A program made the position numbers and the translations under genes. A stretch of DNA of 64,000 nucleotides from Tunturiibacter gelidiferens (GTDB taxonomy: Bacteria > Acidobacteriota > Terriglobia > Terriglobales > Acidobacteriaceae), in NCBI RefSeq assembly GCF_013410115.1, contig NZ_JACCCV010000001.1, positions 744,001-808,000 of the forward strand, given 5' to 3'. Shown here piece after piece: positions 1-9,900 of the stretch. Every line of letters starts with the position of its first letter. Within the stretch, counting starts at the first letter, position 1. Under the pieces are notes generated by a model. It ran no database searches and had not been told where the DNA came from. It saw only the letters and a list, made by a program, of their open reading frames with translations.

Positions 1-212
1 ATCGAAATCCTCACCAGACGGATATGGAGACGTCGATGTTGAGACGGGCTCGGGACGGGTTTGAGTCAGATTGCAGTCCTGAGAAGAGTGTCACTTTCGT
101 TTCCACTGCAATCGTCGTGTGCCTGAAGAGGCTGATTTTGCTGGTGCTTCGGGTTTCTGACGTGTGATAGCATCAGCCGCAAATCCGATCACGAACTGGT
201 AAGGAGAGCAGA
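1..212. other. Intergenic start of window
   Basis: I see no convincing gene in the first 212 bases. The last bases before position 213 hold a good ribosome binding site (AAGGAGAG) for the following gene. A promoter for that gene presumably lies here, but I cannot place it. Confidence 0.4.
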
Positions 213-794
213 ATGAAGCCGAAAGAGATCAGCCGGCGACAGTTCGCCACCGCAGTGTCCTCTGTTGGTGTTGGAACCATGATGCCCGCGGCATTGGCGC
301 AGGAGCGGTTGCAAGAGCCGAAACCTGCCTATCCTCCGAGAGATGCCGGAGGGATTCACGGAGATATGCTGGGGAGGATCTCGGAGGGGCTGGCGGGCAA
401 TGATATTCACACGAAGGAAGGGCTTCTGAAGCTGGTCGCTCTGCTTCAGCAGTTTGATGTGATCTCAGAGCAGGATGCAGCGATGCTGAGGGAGACGATC
501 GACGCGATCTTCTCAGCTCCGGAGACGACGGCCGCTAAGATCGACAAGATCTATGCGGAGGCGAAGGAGAAGGCTGGAGAAGTTACCGTTGCGATCATAA
601 GCATTGCGAAGAACAGCGTCGAATTTGGGAGACGCCATGAGAGGGCGATCTATATCGTTGCCTCGGATGTTTCCGGTGCGCTTACCGGCGCGGCAACAGG
701 AGCGAAGTTGGGTGGACGATCCTTAGCTGTGCTTGGCGCTCTCGCCGGCGCGGTTGGCGGTTCTGCGCAAGCTGCCTTTTCGCACAAGGGCTGA
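213..794 (+). CDS. Tat-exported hypothetical protein
   Basis: This 193-residue protein of unknown function begins with a twin-arginine signal: SRRQF at residues 7-11, a weakly hydrophobic stretch, and an ALA-Q cleavage site near residue 29. It is therefore predicted to be exported folded through the Tat pathway. The middle is charged and probably helical. The C-terminal part (about residues 153-190) is rich in Gly and Ala in a glycine-zipper pattern, suggesting membrane insertion or self-association. The ATG has a strong AAGGAGAG site just upstream. It stands alone, and the next gene follows after about 90 bases. Export is well supported; the role is unknown. Confidence 0.75.
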   Translation: MKPKEISRRQFATAVSSVGVGTMMPAALAQERLQEPKPAYPPRDAGGIHGDMLGRISEGLAGNDIHTKEGLLKLVALLQQFDVISEQDAAMLRETIDAIFSAPETTAAKIDKIYAEAKEKAGEVTVAIISIAKNSVEFGRRHERAIYIVASDVSGALTGAATGAKLGGRSLAVLGALAGAVGGSAQAAFSHKG

Positions 795-884
795 CACGAG
801 GTTGCATCTCCTGACGGGTGGCAAGTCTGTTCGTTTCCGGTGTCTGATTAACAACAGCGCTGATAGGAGATACACTTAGGCTCT

Positions 885-1289
885 ATGAGCGATCAGGCGA
901 AGACTGCAGTTTCTACGAAAGAGGCACCGGCGGCGATTGGGCCATACTCCCAGGCGGTGCGGGTGGGCGATATGTTGTTTGCGTCGGGACAGGTTGGACT
1001 GGATCCGGCTACCGGGCAGATGGTTGCCGGGGGGATTACGGAGCAGACGGTTCGGGTGCTGGAGAACGTGAAGGCCGTGTTGGCGCAGGCCGGGCTGGAT
1101 CTGAGTCATGTGGTGAAGACGACCGTTTTCCTGAAGACGATGAGCGACTTTGCTGCGATGAATGAGGTCTACGCGAAGTACCTGGCGCCTGAGGGCGTGG
1201 TTCCGCCGGCGCGGTCGACGGTGGCGGTGGCTGGGCTGCCGAAGGATGCGCTGGTGGAGATTGAAGTGATCGTGAAGGGTGCCGCCTGA
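885..1289 (+). CDS. ridA: RidA family reactive enamine/imine deaminase
   Basis: This 134-residue protein has the length and sequence of the RidA/YjgF/UK114 family. Those cytosolic trimers hydrolyse reactive 2-aminoacrylate and related enamines or imines released by PLP enzymes. Family hallmarks are visible: the N-terminal AIGPYSQA motif, SGQVGLDP near residues 35-41, the active-site Arg at about residue 110 and Glu at about 125 (R105 and E120 in the E. coli protein). The N-terminus is a few residues longer than in E. coli. Only a distant AGGAG lies upstream, so initiation may be weak. msrB follows 52 bases later and could be co-transcribed; both would serve metabolite or protein repair. Confidence 0.92.
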   Translation: MSDQAKTAVSTKEAPAAIGPYSQAVRVGDMLFASGQVGLDPATGQMVAGGITEQTVRVLENVKAVLAQAGLDLSHVVKTTVFLKTMSDFAAMNEVYAKYLAPEGVVPPARSTVAVAGLPKDALVEIEVIVKGAA

Positions 1290-1341
1290 AACATAAAGGG
1301 CGGCCCGGCATCTAATGACTAGACGACAGGAGGTCTGAACG

Positions 1342-1752
1342 ATGGCCGAGACGACGAAGGTTGAGAAGGTGCACAAGACGGAGGCGGAGTGGCGCGAGCT
1401 GCTGACTCCGGAGCAGTTTCATGTGATGCGCGAGGGCGGCACGGAGCGTCCTTTTACTGGCGCGCTGGTGAATAACCATGACGACGGGGTGTATCACTGC
1501 GGGGCTTGCAATGCTCCGCTGTTTACCTCCGATAAGAAGTTTGAGTCGGGGAGCGGATGGCCTAGCTTCTGGAACCCGGTTTCTCCGGATGCGATTGTTT
1601 CGATCGAAGACAATTCGCTTGGGATGAGGCGGGTTGAGGTGCAGTGCGCGACTTGCGGAGCTCACCTGGGACATGTGTTTCCGGATGGACCGAAGCCTAC
1701 GGGGCTGCGGTATTGCATCAACAGCGCTTCGCTGGGGTTTGAGAAGCAATGA
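1342..1752 (+). CDS. msrB: Peptide-methionine (R)-S-oxide reductase
   Basis: MsrB reduces the R-epimer of methionine sulfoxide in oxidised proteins. The 136-residue sequence is full length for a single-domain enzyme. Two CxxC pairs (C53/C56 and C102/C105) form the structural zinc site. The catalytic Cys is C125 in the RYCINS motif, and the SGWPSF signature is at residues 71-76. No signal peptide is present, so it acts in the cytosol. A near-ideal AGGAGG Shine-Dalgarno sequence precedes the ATG. The gene is followed by a convergent terminator shared with rpmB. Confidence 0.95.
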   Translation: MAETTKVEKVHKTEAEWRELLTPEQFHVMREGGTERPFTGALVNNHDDGVYHCGACNAPLFTSDKKFESGSGWPSFWNPVSPDAIVSIEDNSLGMRRVEVQCATCGAHLGHVFPDGPKPTGLRYCINSASLGFEKQ

Positions 1753-1784
1753 TTTGAGAAGCAGTAAACGGGTTGAAAGACAGG

Positions 1785-1822
1785 AAAAGCCCCAGCCGGC
1801 TGGTTCGCGGCTGGGGCGTTGT
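1785..1822 (-). terminator. Rho-independent terminator for rpmB
   Basis: A 9-bp stem GCCCCAGCC/GGCTGGGGC (1789-1797 with 1809-1817) encloses an 11-base loop. Read on the minus strand it is followed by TTTTCC, just after the rpmB stop. It lies between the convergent msrB and rpmB and may work in both directions, although the plus-strand T-tract is poor. Confidence 0.75.
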
Positions 1823-1843
1823 ATTTCAGGGGTTTTGAGGCGG

Positions 1844-2032
1844 TTAGCCTTTTACGACTTTGCCGGTCTTGATGCAGCTGGTGCAGACGCGCATGCGCTT
1901 GCTTCCGCCATTGACCTGGGCTTTGACGGGCTGGAGGTTCACGTTCCAACGACGACGGGTGGTGTTGTGGGCGTGAGAGATGTTGTTGCCGAACTGCGGG
2001 CCTTTGCCGCAAAGATCACATTTTTGTGCCAT
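1844..2032 (-). CDS. rpmB: 50S ribosomal protein L28
   Basis: This 62-residue protein matches ribosomal protein L28, a small component of the large subunit. The MAQKCDLCGK start is typical, and two CxxC pairs (C5/C8 and C50/C53) make it the zinc-binding (C+) version. The reading frame is open further upstream, but family length and the N-terminal motif place the start at the ATG ending at 2032. It stands alone on the minus strand with its own terminator. Confidence 0.96.
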   Translation of the reverse strand: MAQKCDLCGKGPQFGNNISHAHNTTRRRWNVNLQPVKAQVNGGSKRMRVCTSCIKTGKVVKG

Positions 2033-2303
2033 GACGAAGTGCTCCAATCCTGAGTCGCAGAAGATTCCCGGGGACGTGCGCCTGAGTGAAAGAGCCTCAA
2101 AGCGGTGCCGGGGAATGGTGGTACTGGGAGCGTGGAAGCTCCTGACCGCTACCGGGTGAAGGGTAGTCTGCCGATTCGTAATCATACCATGTAGGGGGCG
2201 GTGGACTCAATGGAAGCCTGGCGTAGAGGGGGAGGCTGGGACATCGTCCGGGATTTTGCGGGCATCTCATTGAGGACCAATTGCTTATTACGCTGTTCCT
2301 CGT

Positions 2304-2323
2304 ATACAACTTGACGGTTGTAT
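2304..2323. promoter_or_regulatory. Palindrome upstream of the RND operon, possible repressor operator
   Basis: An inverted repeat with 7-bp arms ATACAAC and GTTGTAT and a 6-base spacer lies about 105 bases before the efflux adaptor start. The spacer begins with TTGACG, which could serve as a -35 box. Such sites upstream of RND operons are often bound by TetR-type repressors, but no such regulator is encoded nearby. The operator role is inference. Confidence 0.4.
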
Positions 2324-2427
2324 GAGCTGAGTTGAGTCTTTGTACGGGCTCATTCGTCGATAGGGTTAGGGACCTGCAGCACATTTTCTGTCCAACAAAA
2401 AATCTCTGATGTGGCAAGGGAGACGTA

Positions 2428-3675
2428 TTGCCAGCCGAATCGCACGAACAGCACCCCATTGTGGGGCCTGACCATCAACTTCCGGCCCCTCCTCCGACCT
2501 CGTCCCGAAGTAAGCTGCTTCGGGTTGTTGTGTGGGTCGTTTTGCTACTGATATTTGCTATTGGTTTCTATCTGGTGCTGAGGCATCACGAGGATACGAG
2601 CACAGCTGCTCCGAAGCGGGGTGCTGGGGGCGGGGCGGTGGCGCTGACGACGGCTACCGCGCAGAAAGGCAATATCGGCGTGTATCTGGATGCGATCGGG
2701 ACGGTGACACCGGTTTATACGGCTTCGATTACGAGTCAGGTGACTGGGCCGGTGGTGGCGGTGCGCTTCAAGGAGGGGCAGGTCGTTCGAAAGGGCGATC
2801 CGCTGATCGAGATCGATCCGCGACCGTTTGAGGCTACGCTGCTGCAGGCTCAAGGAGTGCTGGAACGCGATCAGGCGCTTTTGGCGCAGGCGACGATGGA
2901 TCTCAACCGCTATCGTGACGCGTGGTCGAGGAATGCGATTCCGAAGCAGACGCTGGATGATCAGGAAAAGATCGTGCTGCAGGACGCGGGCACGGTGAAG
3001 AATGACGAAGGGACGGTGAAGTTCGACCAGATCCAGGTGGGATACTGCCACATCCGCGCACCTATCTCGGGAAGGGTTGGGTTGCGGCTGGTCGATCCGG
3101 GGAACGTGGTGCAGGCCTCGGGGACGACGACGCTGGCGGTGATTACGCAGATCCAGCCGATCACGGTGATCTTTACGGTGCCCGAGGATAACCTGGGGCA
3201 GATTCAACCGAGACTACGTCAACAGGCGAAGCTGCCTGTCGATGCATATGATCGTGCGGCGTTGAAACAGATCGGCACCGGGACGTTGTTGACGCTGGAT
3301 AACCAGATCGATACGACGACAGGGACAGTGAAGGCGAGGGCGTCGTTTGCGAACAAGGACTCGTCGCTGTTTCCGAATGAGTTTGTGAATGCGCGGCTGC
3401 TGGTGAATACACTGCAGGAAGCGACGCTGATTCCTTCGTCTGCGATTCAGCATAACGGGACGGCGTCGTTTGTTTATGTTCTGCAGAACGATACGGCGCA
3501 TATGCGGTCGGTGAAGCCGGGGGTGATCGAAGGAAATACCACCCAGGTGACCGGGATCAATCCCGGGGATGTGGTGGCGAATAGCAGCTTCGACAAGTTG
3601 CAGGACAATGCGAAGGTTAGTGTGTCGAATAAGCCGATTCCTGCCGCAGCAACGGCTGGGAGTAGCGCTCCTTGA
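2428..3675 (+). CDS. mdtA: RND efflux periplasmic adaptor (MdtA-like membrane fusion protein)
   Basis: This 415-residue protein is the periplasmic adaptor that links the inner-membrane permeases to the outer-membrane channel. After a Pro-rich cytosolic N-terminus comes a transmembrane anchor (about residues 31-50). The biotinyl-lipoyl-like half motif with PVVAVRFKEGQVVRKGDPL lies near residues 110-130. An alpha-helical hairpin (about 135-195) follows, then the second lipoyl half and beta-barrel domains. Translation starts at TTG, preceded by GGGAG at good spacing. Its stop overlaps the start of the next gene in a TTGA arrangement, so the pair is translationally coupled. The substrate is unknown. 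Confidence 0.9.
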   Translation: MPAESHEQHPIVGPDHQLPAPPPTSSRSKLLRVVVWVVLLLIFAIGFYLVLRHHEDTSTAAPKRGAGGGAVALTTATAQKGNIGVYLDAIGTVTPVYTASITSQVTGPVVAVRFKEGQVVRKGDPLIEIDPRPFEATLLQAQGVLERDQALLAQATMDLNRYRDAWSRNAIPKQTLDDQEKIVLQDAGTVKNDEGTVKFDQIQVGYCHIRAPISGRVGLRLVDPGNVVQASGTTTLAVITQIQPITVIFTVPEDNLGQIQPRLRQQAKLPVDAYDRAALKQIGTGTLLTLDNQIDTTTGTVKARASFANKDSSLFPNEFVNARLLVNTLQEATLIPSSAIQHNGTASFVYVLQNDTAHMRSVKPGVIEGNTTQVTGINPGDVVANSSFDKLQDNAKVSVSNKPIPAAATAGSSAP

Positions 3676-6600
3676 GTCCATCTCGTCCGTTTATTCTGCG
3701 ACCGGTCGCAACCTCGTTGCTGATGGCCGCGATTCTGCTAGTCGGTATTGTGAGTTACACGCAGCTGCCGGTGTCGGCGCTGCCTGAGGTCGACTATCCG
3801 ACGATTCAGGTGCTGACGTTCTATCCGGGCGCTAGTCCGCAGGTGATTGCGACGACGGTGACCGCGCCGCTCGAGCGCCAGTTCGGTCAGTTGCAAGGGT
3901 TGAGCCAGATGACCTCGAGCAGCTCGGGCGGGACTTCGGTTGTGGTGCTGCAGTTCAATCTCAGTTTGAATATCGATATCGCGGAAGAAGAGGTGCAGTC
4001 GGCGATCAATGCATCGCAGAGCTTTCTGCCGGCGAATCTGCCTGCGCCGCCGATCTACAGCAAGACGAATCCCGCGGATGCTCCGGTGCTGACGCTGGCG
4101 ATTACTTCGAAGACGGTGCCGCTCTCTCAGGTGGAGGACCTGGTCGATACGCGTTTGGCGCCGAAGATCTCGCAGGTGAAAGACGTGGGATTGGTGAGCA
4201 TCAGCGGCGGACAGAAGCCGGCGGTGCGGATACAGGCGAATCCTACAGCGCTCTCGTCGTATGGCATCAATCTTGAAGATCTGCGTACGGCGGTCACGCA
4301 GAGCAGCGTGAACGCCGCGAAGGGAAACTTCGACGGGCCGCGGCAGGACTATCAGATTGATGCGAACGATCAGCTTGTAACCAGCAAAGATTACAGAAGC
4401 GTGGTGGTTGCGTATCGCAACGGCGCGCCGGTGATGCTGACCGACGTCGCGCACATTCTTGATGGCGTCGAGAACACGACGCAGGCTGCGTGGATGAATC
4501 AGACGCCTGCTGTGATCGTGAATGTGCAACGCCAGCCGGGTGGAAACACGATCAAAGTAGTCGAGAGCATTAAGAAGTTACTGCCTCAGCTTGAGGCCAA
4601 TCTGCCGAAGGGCATCGAGGTGACGACGCTTACGGACCTGACGACACCGATTCAGGCGTCGGTGAGCGATGTTGAGTTTGAACTGATGCTGACCATCGGG
4701 CTGGTGGTGCTGGTCATCTTCCTATTCCTGCGAAACTTGTATGCAACGATCATTCCAAGTGTGGCGGTGCCGCTGTCGCTGATTGGAACCTTTGCGGCGA
4801 TGTACTCACTCGGCTACAGCCTGGATAACCTGTCGCTGATGGCGCTGACGATCTCGACTGGATTTGTTGTCGATGACGCGATCGTGATGGTGGAGAATAT
4901 CTCGCGCTATCTGGAAGAGGGCGATACGCCGATGGAGGCGGCGCTGAAAGGCGCAGAGCAGATCGGGTTTACGATTCTTTCGCTGACGGTCTCTTTGATC
5001 GCGGTGTTGATTCCGCTCTTGTTCATGGGAGATGTTGTCGGCCGTCTGTTCCGCGAGTTCGCGGTGACGCTGGCGGTTACGATCGTCGTGTCTGCGGTGG
5101 TTTCGCTGACGTTGACGCCGATGATGGCTTCGCGCATTTTGAAACACAATCCTGAAGCGCAGCAGGGACGTTTTTATAGAGCTTCAGAACATGTCTTCGA
5201 ACGGATGATTGCGTTCTACGGGCGGACGTTGAAGGTTGTGCTTCGCTACCAGACGATTACGCTGCTGGTTGCTCTTGCGACACTGATGCTGACCATCTTT
5301 CTGTACATCATTATTCCTAAGGGATTTTTTCCTGTGCAGGATACGGGCGTGATTCAGGGAATCACACAGGCCCCGCAGACAATCGGGTCGAAGGCGATGG
5401 CGGCCAAGCAACAGGAGGTGGCGAAGGTGATCCTGCAGGATCCCGCCGTCGAGAGCCTGTCCTCTTTTATTGGCGCCGATGGAACGAATATCACTACGAA
5501 CAGTGGCAGGATGTCGATCAACCTGAAGCCGCTTGAAGATCGTGACCTGAATGCGTCTGATGTGATTCGGCGGCTCCAGTCGAAGTTGAAGGATGTGCAG
5601 GATATCCAGATCTACATGCAGCCGGTGCAGAACATTACAGTCGATGATCGGGTGAGCCGCACACAGTACCAGTACACGCTGGAGGATCCGGATCAGAACG
5701 AGCTGAACGATTGGACGGCCCGATTTGTAACTCGCCTGAAGCAGCTGCCGGAGCTGGAAGATGTTGCAACGGACCAGCAGCTGGGCGGGTTGGCGGTGTC
5801 GCTGGTGATCGATCGGGCGACTGCGTCGCGGCTCGGTGTGGCGCCGACGACGATCGATAACACGCTTTACGATGCATTTGGCCAGCGGCAGATCAATACG
5901 ATGTACACACAGTTGAATCAGTATCACGTGATTCTCGAGGCGGAGCCTCAGTTTCAGATTGATCCGAACAAGTTGAATCATCTCTATATTCGGTCCGGGT
6001 CGGCGTCGGGGACCACCGGCGCCGCGGCAACTTCCTCCTCGGGCAATGGCTCTACCTCGGCGGGATCGAATGCGCTGACTAGCTCGGTGTTGTTTACTGC
6101 TTCAGCCAACACGCTGACTCCTCCGATCAATGCACTGACTTCGAGCACTGTGAATTCAACCTCGAGCAAGGGGGCGACTTCGGCGGGGACGACAAGTTCC
6201 GCCTTCAATAATGCAGTTCCGTTCAGCGCGTTCTCGCACTTCGAGACGACGACTGAGGCGCTTTCGATTACTCACCAAGGCCAGTTCCCGGCGATTACGG
6301 TCTCTTTCAATCTTGCGCCGAATGCGGCGCTGGGAGGCGCGATCTCGGAGATCACGAAGGTGCAGAAGGATATGCACATGCCGGCGAGCCTGCAGGCCGA
6401 TTTTCAAGGGACCGCGGCATCATTTCGGAACTCGCTCTCGGGAATGCCGCTGCTGATTCTTGCTGCCCTGGTGACGGTGTATATCGTTCTCGGCGTTCTG
6501 TACGAGAGCTTCATTCATCCGGTTACGATTCTTTCGACGCTGCCTTCGGCGGGTGTGGGCGCGTTTCTTTCTCTGATTCTTTTCCATCAGGATCTAAGTG

Positions 6601-6998
6601 TGGTGGCGATCATCGGTCTGGTTCTGCTGATCGGCATCGTTAAGAAGAACGGAATTATGATGGTCGATTTTGCGCTCGATGCAGAGCGCCATCGGGGGCT
6701 GAGCTCGACCGATGCGATCTATGAGGCGTGCCTGCTACGCTTCCGTCCGATCATGATGACAACGATGGCCGCGTTGCTGGGTGGTCTGCCGTTGGCGTTT
6801 GGCCATGGTATCGGCTCGGAGTTGCGCAGGCCGCTTGGAATCGCCATGGTGGGTGGTCTGCTGGTGAGCCAGGTGCTGACGCTTTATACGACGCCCGTTA
6901 TCTACATCTTCTTTGACAATCTTTCGCATCGATTTTCGAGAAGGTCGAAGAAGGCGGAGGAGGGTGGAGGAGAATTAGAGCCGGCGGAGCAGCCATGA
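3672..6998 (+). CDS. mdtB: RND efflux permease, first of two (MdtB-like)
   Basis: This 1108-residue proton-driven exporter belongs to the HAE1/MdtB-like RND family. Proton-relay residues are present: paired Asp in TM4 (GFVVDDAIVMVEN) and the Lys pair in TM10 (GIVKKNGIMM). The protein is longer than usual because a Ser/Thr/Ala/Gly-rich low-complexity segment (about residues 775-850) is inserted in the second periplasmic porter half. It starts at TTG overlapping the adaptor stop and ends in an ATGA overlap with the second permease. With two different permeases it most resembles MdtABC/MuxABC pumps, which work as permease heteromers. The substrate cannot be read from sequence. Confidence 0.92.
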   Translation: MSPSRPFILRPVATSLLMAAILLVGIVSYTQLPVSALPEVDYPTIQVLTFYPGASPQVIATTVTAPLERQFGQLQGLSQMTSSSSGGTSVVVLQFNLSLNIDIAEEEVQSAINASQSFLPANLPAPPIYSKTNPADAPVLTLAITSKTVPLSQVEDLVDTRLAPKISQVKDVGLVSISGGQKPAVRIQANPTALSSYGINLEDLRTAVTQSSVNAAKGNFDGPRQDYQIDANDQLVTSKDYRSVVVAYRNGAPVMLTDVAHILDGVENTTQAAWMNQTPAVIVNVQRQPGGNTIKVVESIKKLLPQLEANLPKGIEVTTLTDLTTPIQASVSDVEFELMLTIGLVVLVIFLFLRNLYATIIPSVAVPLSLIGTFAAMYSLGYSLDNLSLMALTISTGFVVDDAIVMVENISRYLEEGDTPMEAALKGAEQIGFTILSLTVSLIAVLIPLLFMGDVVGRLFREFAVTLAVTIVVSAVVSLTLTPMMASRILKHNPEAQQGRFYRASEHVFERMIAFYGRTLKVVLRYQTITLLVALATLMLTIFLYIIIPKGFFPVQDTGVIQGITQAPQTIGSKAMAAKQQEVAKVILQDPAVESLSSFIGADGTNITTNSGRMSINLKPLEDRDLNASDVIRRLQSKLKDVQDIQIYMQPVQNITVDDRVSRTQYQYTLEDPDQNELNDWTARFVTRLKQLPELEDVATDQQLGGLAVSLVIDRATASRLGVAPTTIDNTLYDAFGQRQINTMYTQLNQYHVILEAEPQFQIDPNKLNHLYIRSGSASGTTGAAATSSSGNGSTSAGSNALTSSVLFTASANTLTPPINALTSSTVNSTSSKGATSAGTTSSAFNNAVPFSAFSHFETTTEALSITHQGQFPAITVSFNLAPNAALGGAISEITKVQKDMHMPASLQADFQGTAASFRNSLSGMPLLILAALVTVYIVLGVLYESFIHPVTILSTLPSAGVGAFLSLILFHQDLSVVAIIGLVLLIGIVKKNGIMMVDFALDAERHRGLSSTDAIYEACLLRFRPIMMTTMAALLGGLPLAFGHGIGSELRRPLGIAMVGGLLVSQVLTLYTTPVIYIFFDNLSHRFSRRSKKAEEGGGELEPAEQP

Positions 6999-9900
6999 AC
7001 ATCTCTGCACCTTTTATTCATCGGCCTGTGGCGACGACGCTGCTTACGATCGCGATCGCGATTGCCGGAGCCATTGCGTTTCAGGTGCTTCCGGTGTCTC
7101 CGCTTCCACAGGTGGATTTTCCGACGATCTCGGTGGGTGCGAGTCTGCCGGGCGGCAGCGCAGAAATTATGGCGTCGTCGGTGGCGACTCCGCTGGAGCG
7201 GCAGTTTGGGCACATTGCCGGCGTGACGGAGATGACGTCGACGAGCAGCCTGGGGTCGACGTCGGTGACGATTCAGTTTGACCTGAGCCGGAATATCGAT
7301 GGCGCTGCGCGTGACGTTGAGGCCGCGATCAATGCGGCGAGAACCTATCTTCCGGCGAATCTTCCGGGGAATCCGACCTATCGCAAAGTGAATCCGGCCG
7401 ACGCGCCGATTATGATCATCGGTTTGACGTCGGATAAATATGGACCGGACAAACTCTACGACGAAGCTTCGACAGTGGTGCAGCAAAAGCTTTCGCAGAT
7501 TCAAGGGGTTGGGCAAGTCAATCCGGGTGGAGGTGCGCTGCCTTCGGTTCGCGTGGAGGTGAATCCGACGAAGCTTGCGAGCTTTGGGATGACGATGGCG
7601 AATGTGCAGTCGGTGGTAAGTCTGCAGAATTCGAATTTGGCGAAGGGCCAGATCACGAATGGCGATGTCTCGGCGGACATTATTGCGAACGATCAGATAT
7701 CGCATGCGGAGGACTATAAGCCGATCATCATTGGTTACAATAACGGGTCGGCAGTGCGGTTGTCGGATGTGGCGGATGTGGTCGATTCGACGCAGAACGT
7801 GCGTGCGGCAGGATATCTGAACGGCAAGCGGGCTGTGATGCTGATTATCTTCCGACAGCCCGGAGCCAACATTATTGACACGGTGGATCGTATTCGGACT
7901 GAGCTGCCATCGGTGGAGGCTTCGATTCCGAAGGGGATCGATACGACGATTGTGCTGGATCGCACGACGACGATCCGTGCGTCGGTGAGTGATGTTGAGC
8001 GCACATTGTTGCTCTCTATCGCGTTGGTGATCGTGGTCGTGTTCCTCTTCCTGCGTAATGGAAGGGCGACGCTGATTCCCGCGGTGGCGGTTCCGGTCTC
8101 GTTGATCGGGACATTTGCGGTGATGTACATGTTTGGCTACAGCATCGACAACCTCTCTCTGATGGCGCTGACGATCTCGACCGGGTTTGTGGTGGACGAC
8201 GCGATCGTCGTGATGGAGAACATCACGCGGCATCTCGAGAATGGAATGGCTCCGTTTGCTGCCGCGCTGAAGGGAGCGCAGGAGATTGGTTTTACGGTTG
8301 TGTCGATCAGCATATCGCTGGTTGCGGTTTTTATTCCGCTGCTGTTGATGGGCGGGATTGTGGGAAGACTGTTTCGCGAGTTTGCGGTGACACTATCGAC
8401 TGCGATCTTTGTGTCGATGCTGATCTCACTGACAACGACGCCGATGATGTGCGCTTATCTGCTGCGGAACGAACATGGGAAGAAGCATGGCCGGGTGTAT
8501 ATGGCGTCGGAGAGGTTTTTCGACTGGGTACTCTCGATCTATCGACGGAGCCTGCATTGGGTTCTGGAAAACCCTGTGCTGACACTGACTGTTTTGCTCC
8601 TGACGATCGCTTTGAATGTGGCGCTGGTGATCAAGATTCCGAAGGGATTTTTTCCGCAACAGGATACTGGTTCGCTGGCGGGAGCGATTCGAGGGCCGCA
8701 GGATGCTTCGTTCGCTTCGATGAATACTGCGATTCAGGAAGTTGCACATATTGTGAAGGATGACCCGGCGGTACAGAATGTGATCGGCTTTACCGGTGGA
8801 GGCGGGGCCACGAATACAGGGAATATGTTCGTGACGTTGAAGCCGCTGAGCGTTCGCAAGATCGGGGCGCCGGAGATTATCAACCGGCTGCGTCCGAAGT
8901 TGAATCGTGTGACGGGGGCCTCAGCGTTTCTGCAGGCGTCACAGGATCTTCGTATCGGCGGACGTTCGAGCAACGCGCTGTATCAATACACGATTCAGGC
9001 CGATAACGTTACGGATCTTTCGACATGGGGTCCCAAGCTGCTGACGGCGATGATGCACCTTCCTGGTTTTCAGGATGTGAGCTCGGATCAGCAAAATGGC
9101 GGACTGGATCAGCTGCTGACCTACGACCGAGTGACCGCGGCAAAGCTGGGGCAGACGGCACAGTCGCTGGATCAGGGGTTGTACAGCGCGTTCGGGCAAT
9201 CGGAAGTTTCGATTATTTATACGCAGTTGAATCAGTATTACGTTGTGCTGGAGGTTGCGCCGGAGTACTGGCAGACGCCGGAGGGATTGAAGAATATTTA
9301 TTTTCATCCGGCGGGCACCAGCAGTACGACGGCCAGTGGCAATGTCCCCTTGTTTACGATGGCGACAGCTGCGACCAATACGACTCCATTGTCGCTGAAT
9401 CACACGGGGCTGTTTCCGTCGGTGACGGTATCGTTCAATTTAGCTCCCGGGATGTCTTTGAGCGATGCGACGCTTGAGATCGCGGAGATGCAACAGCGTC
9501 TGGGGACGCCGACCTCGGTGCACGGATTTTTTGCGGGAACTCTGCTGGCATACCAGCAGTCTCTGGGCACCGAGCCTCTGCTGATTTTGACTGCTCTGCT
9601 TGCGGTTTATATCGTGCTCGGAGTTTTGTACGAGAGTCTGGTGCATCCGTTGACGATTCTTTCGACGCTGCCTTCGGCGAGTGTTGGAGCGATGCTTGCG
9701 CTGTTGCTCTTCAAAGTGGATTTGAATGTCATCTCGATTATTGGAATAGTTTTGCTGATCGGCATCGTGAAGAAGAACGCGATTATGATGATCGATTTTG
9801 CTTTACAGGCGGAGCGCGAGGGCGGCATGAACACCGAAGATGCGATCTTTGAGGCGTGCATGCTGCGTTTTCGACCTATTCTGATGACGACGATGGCTGC

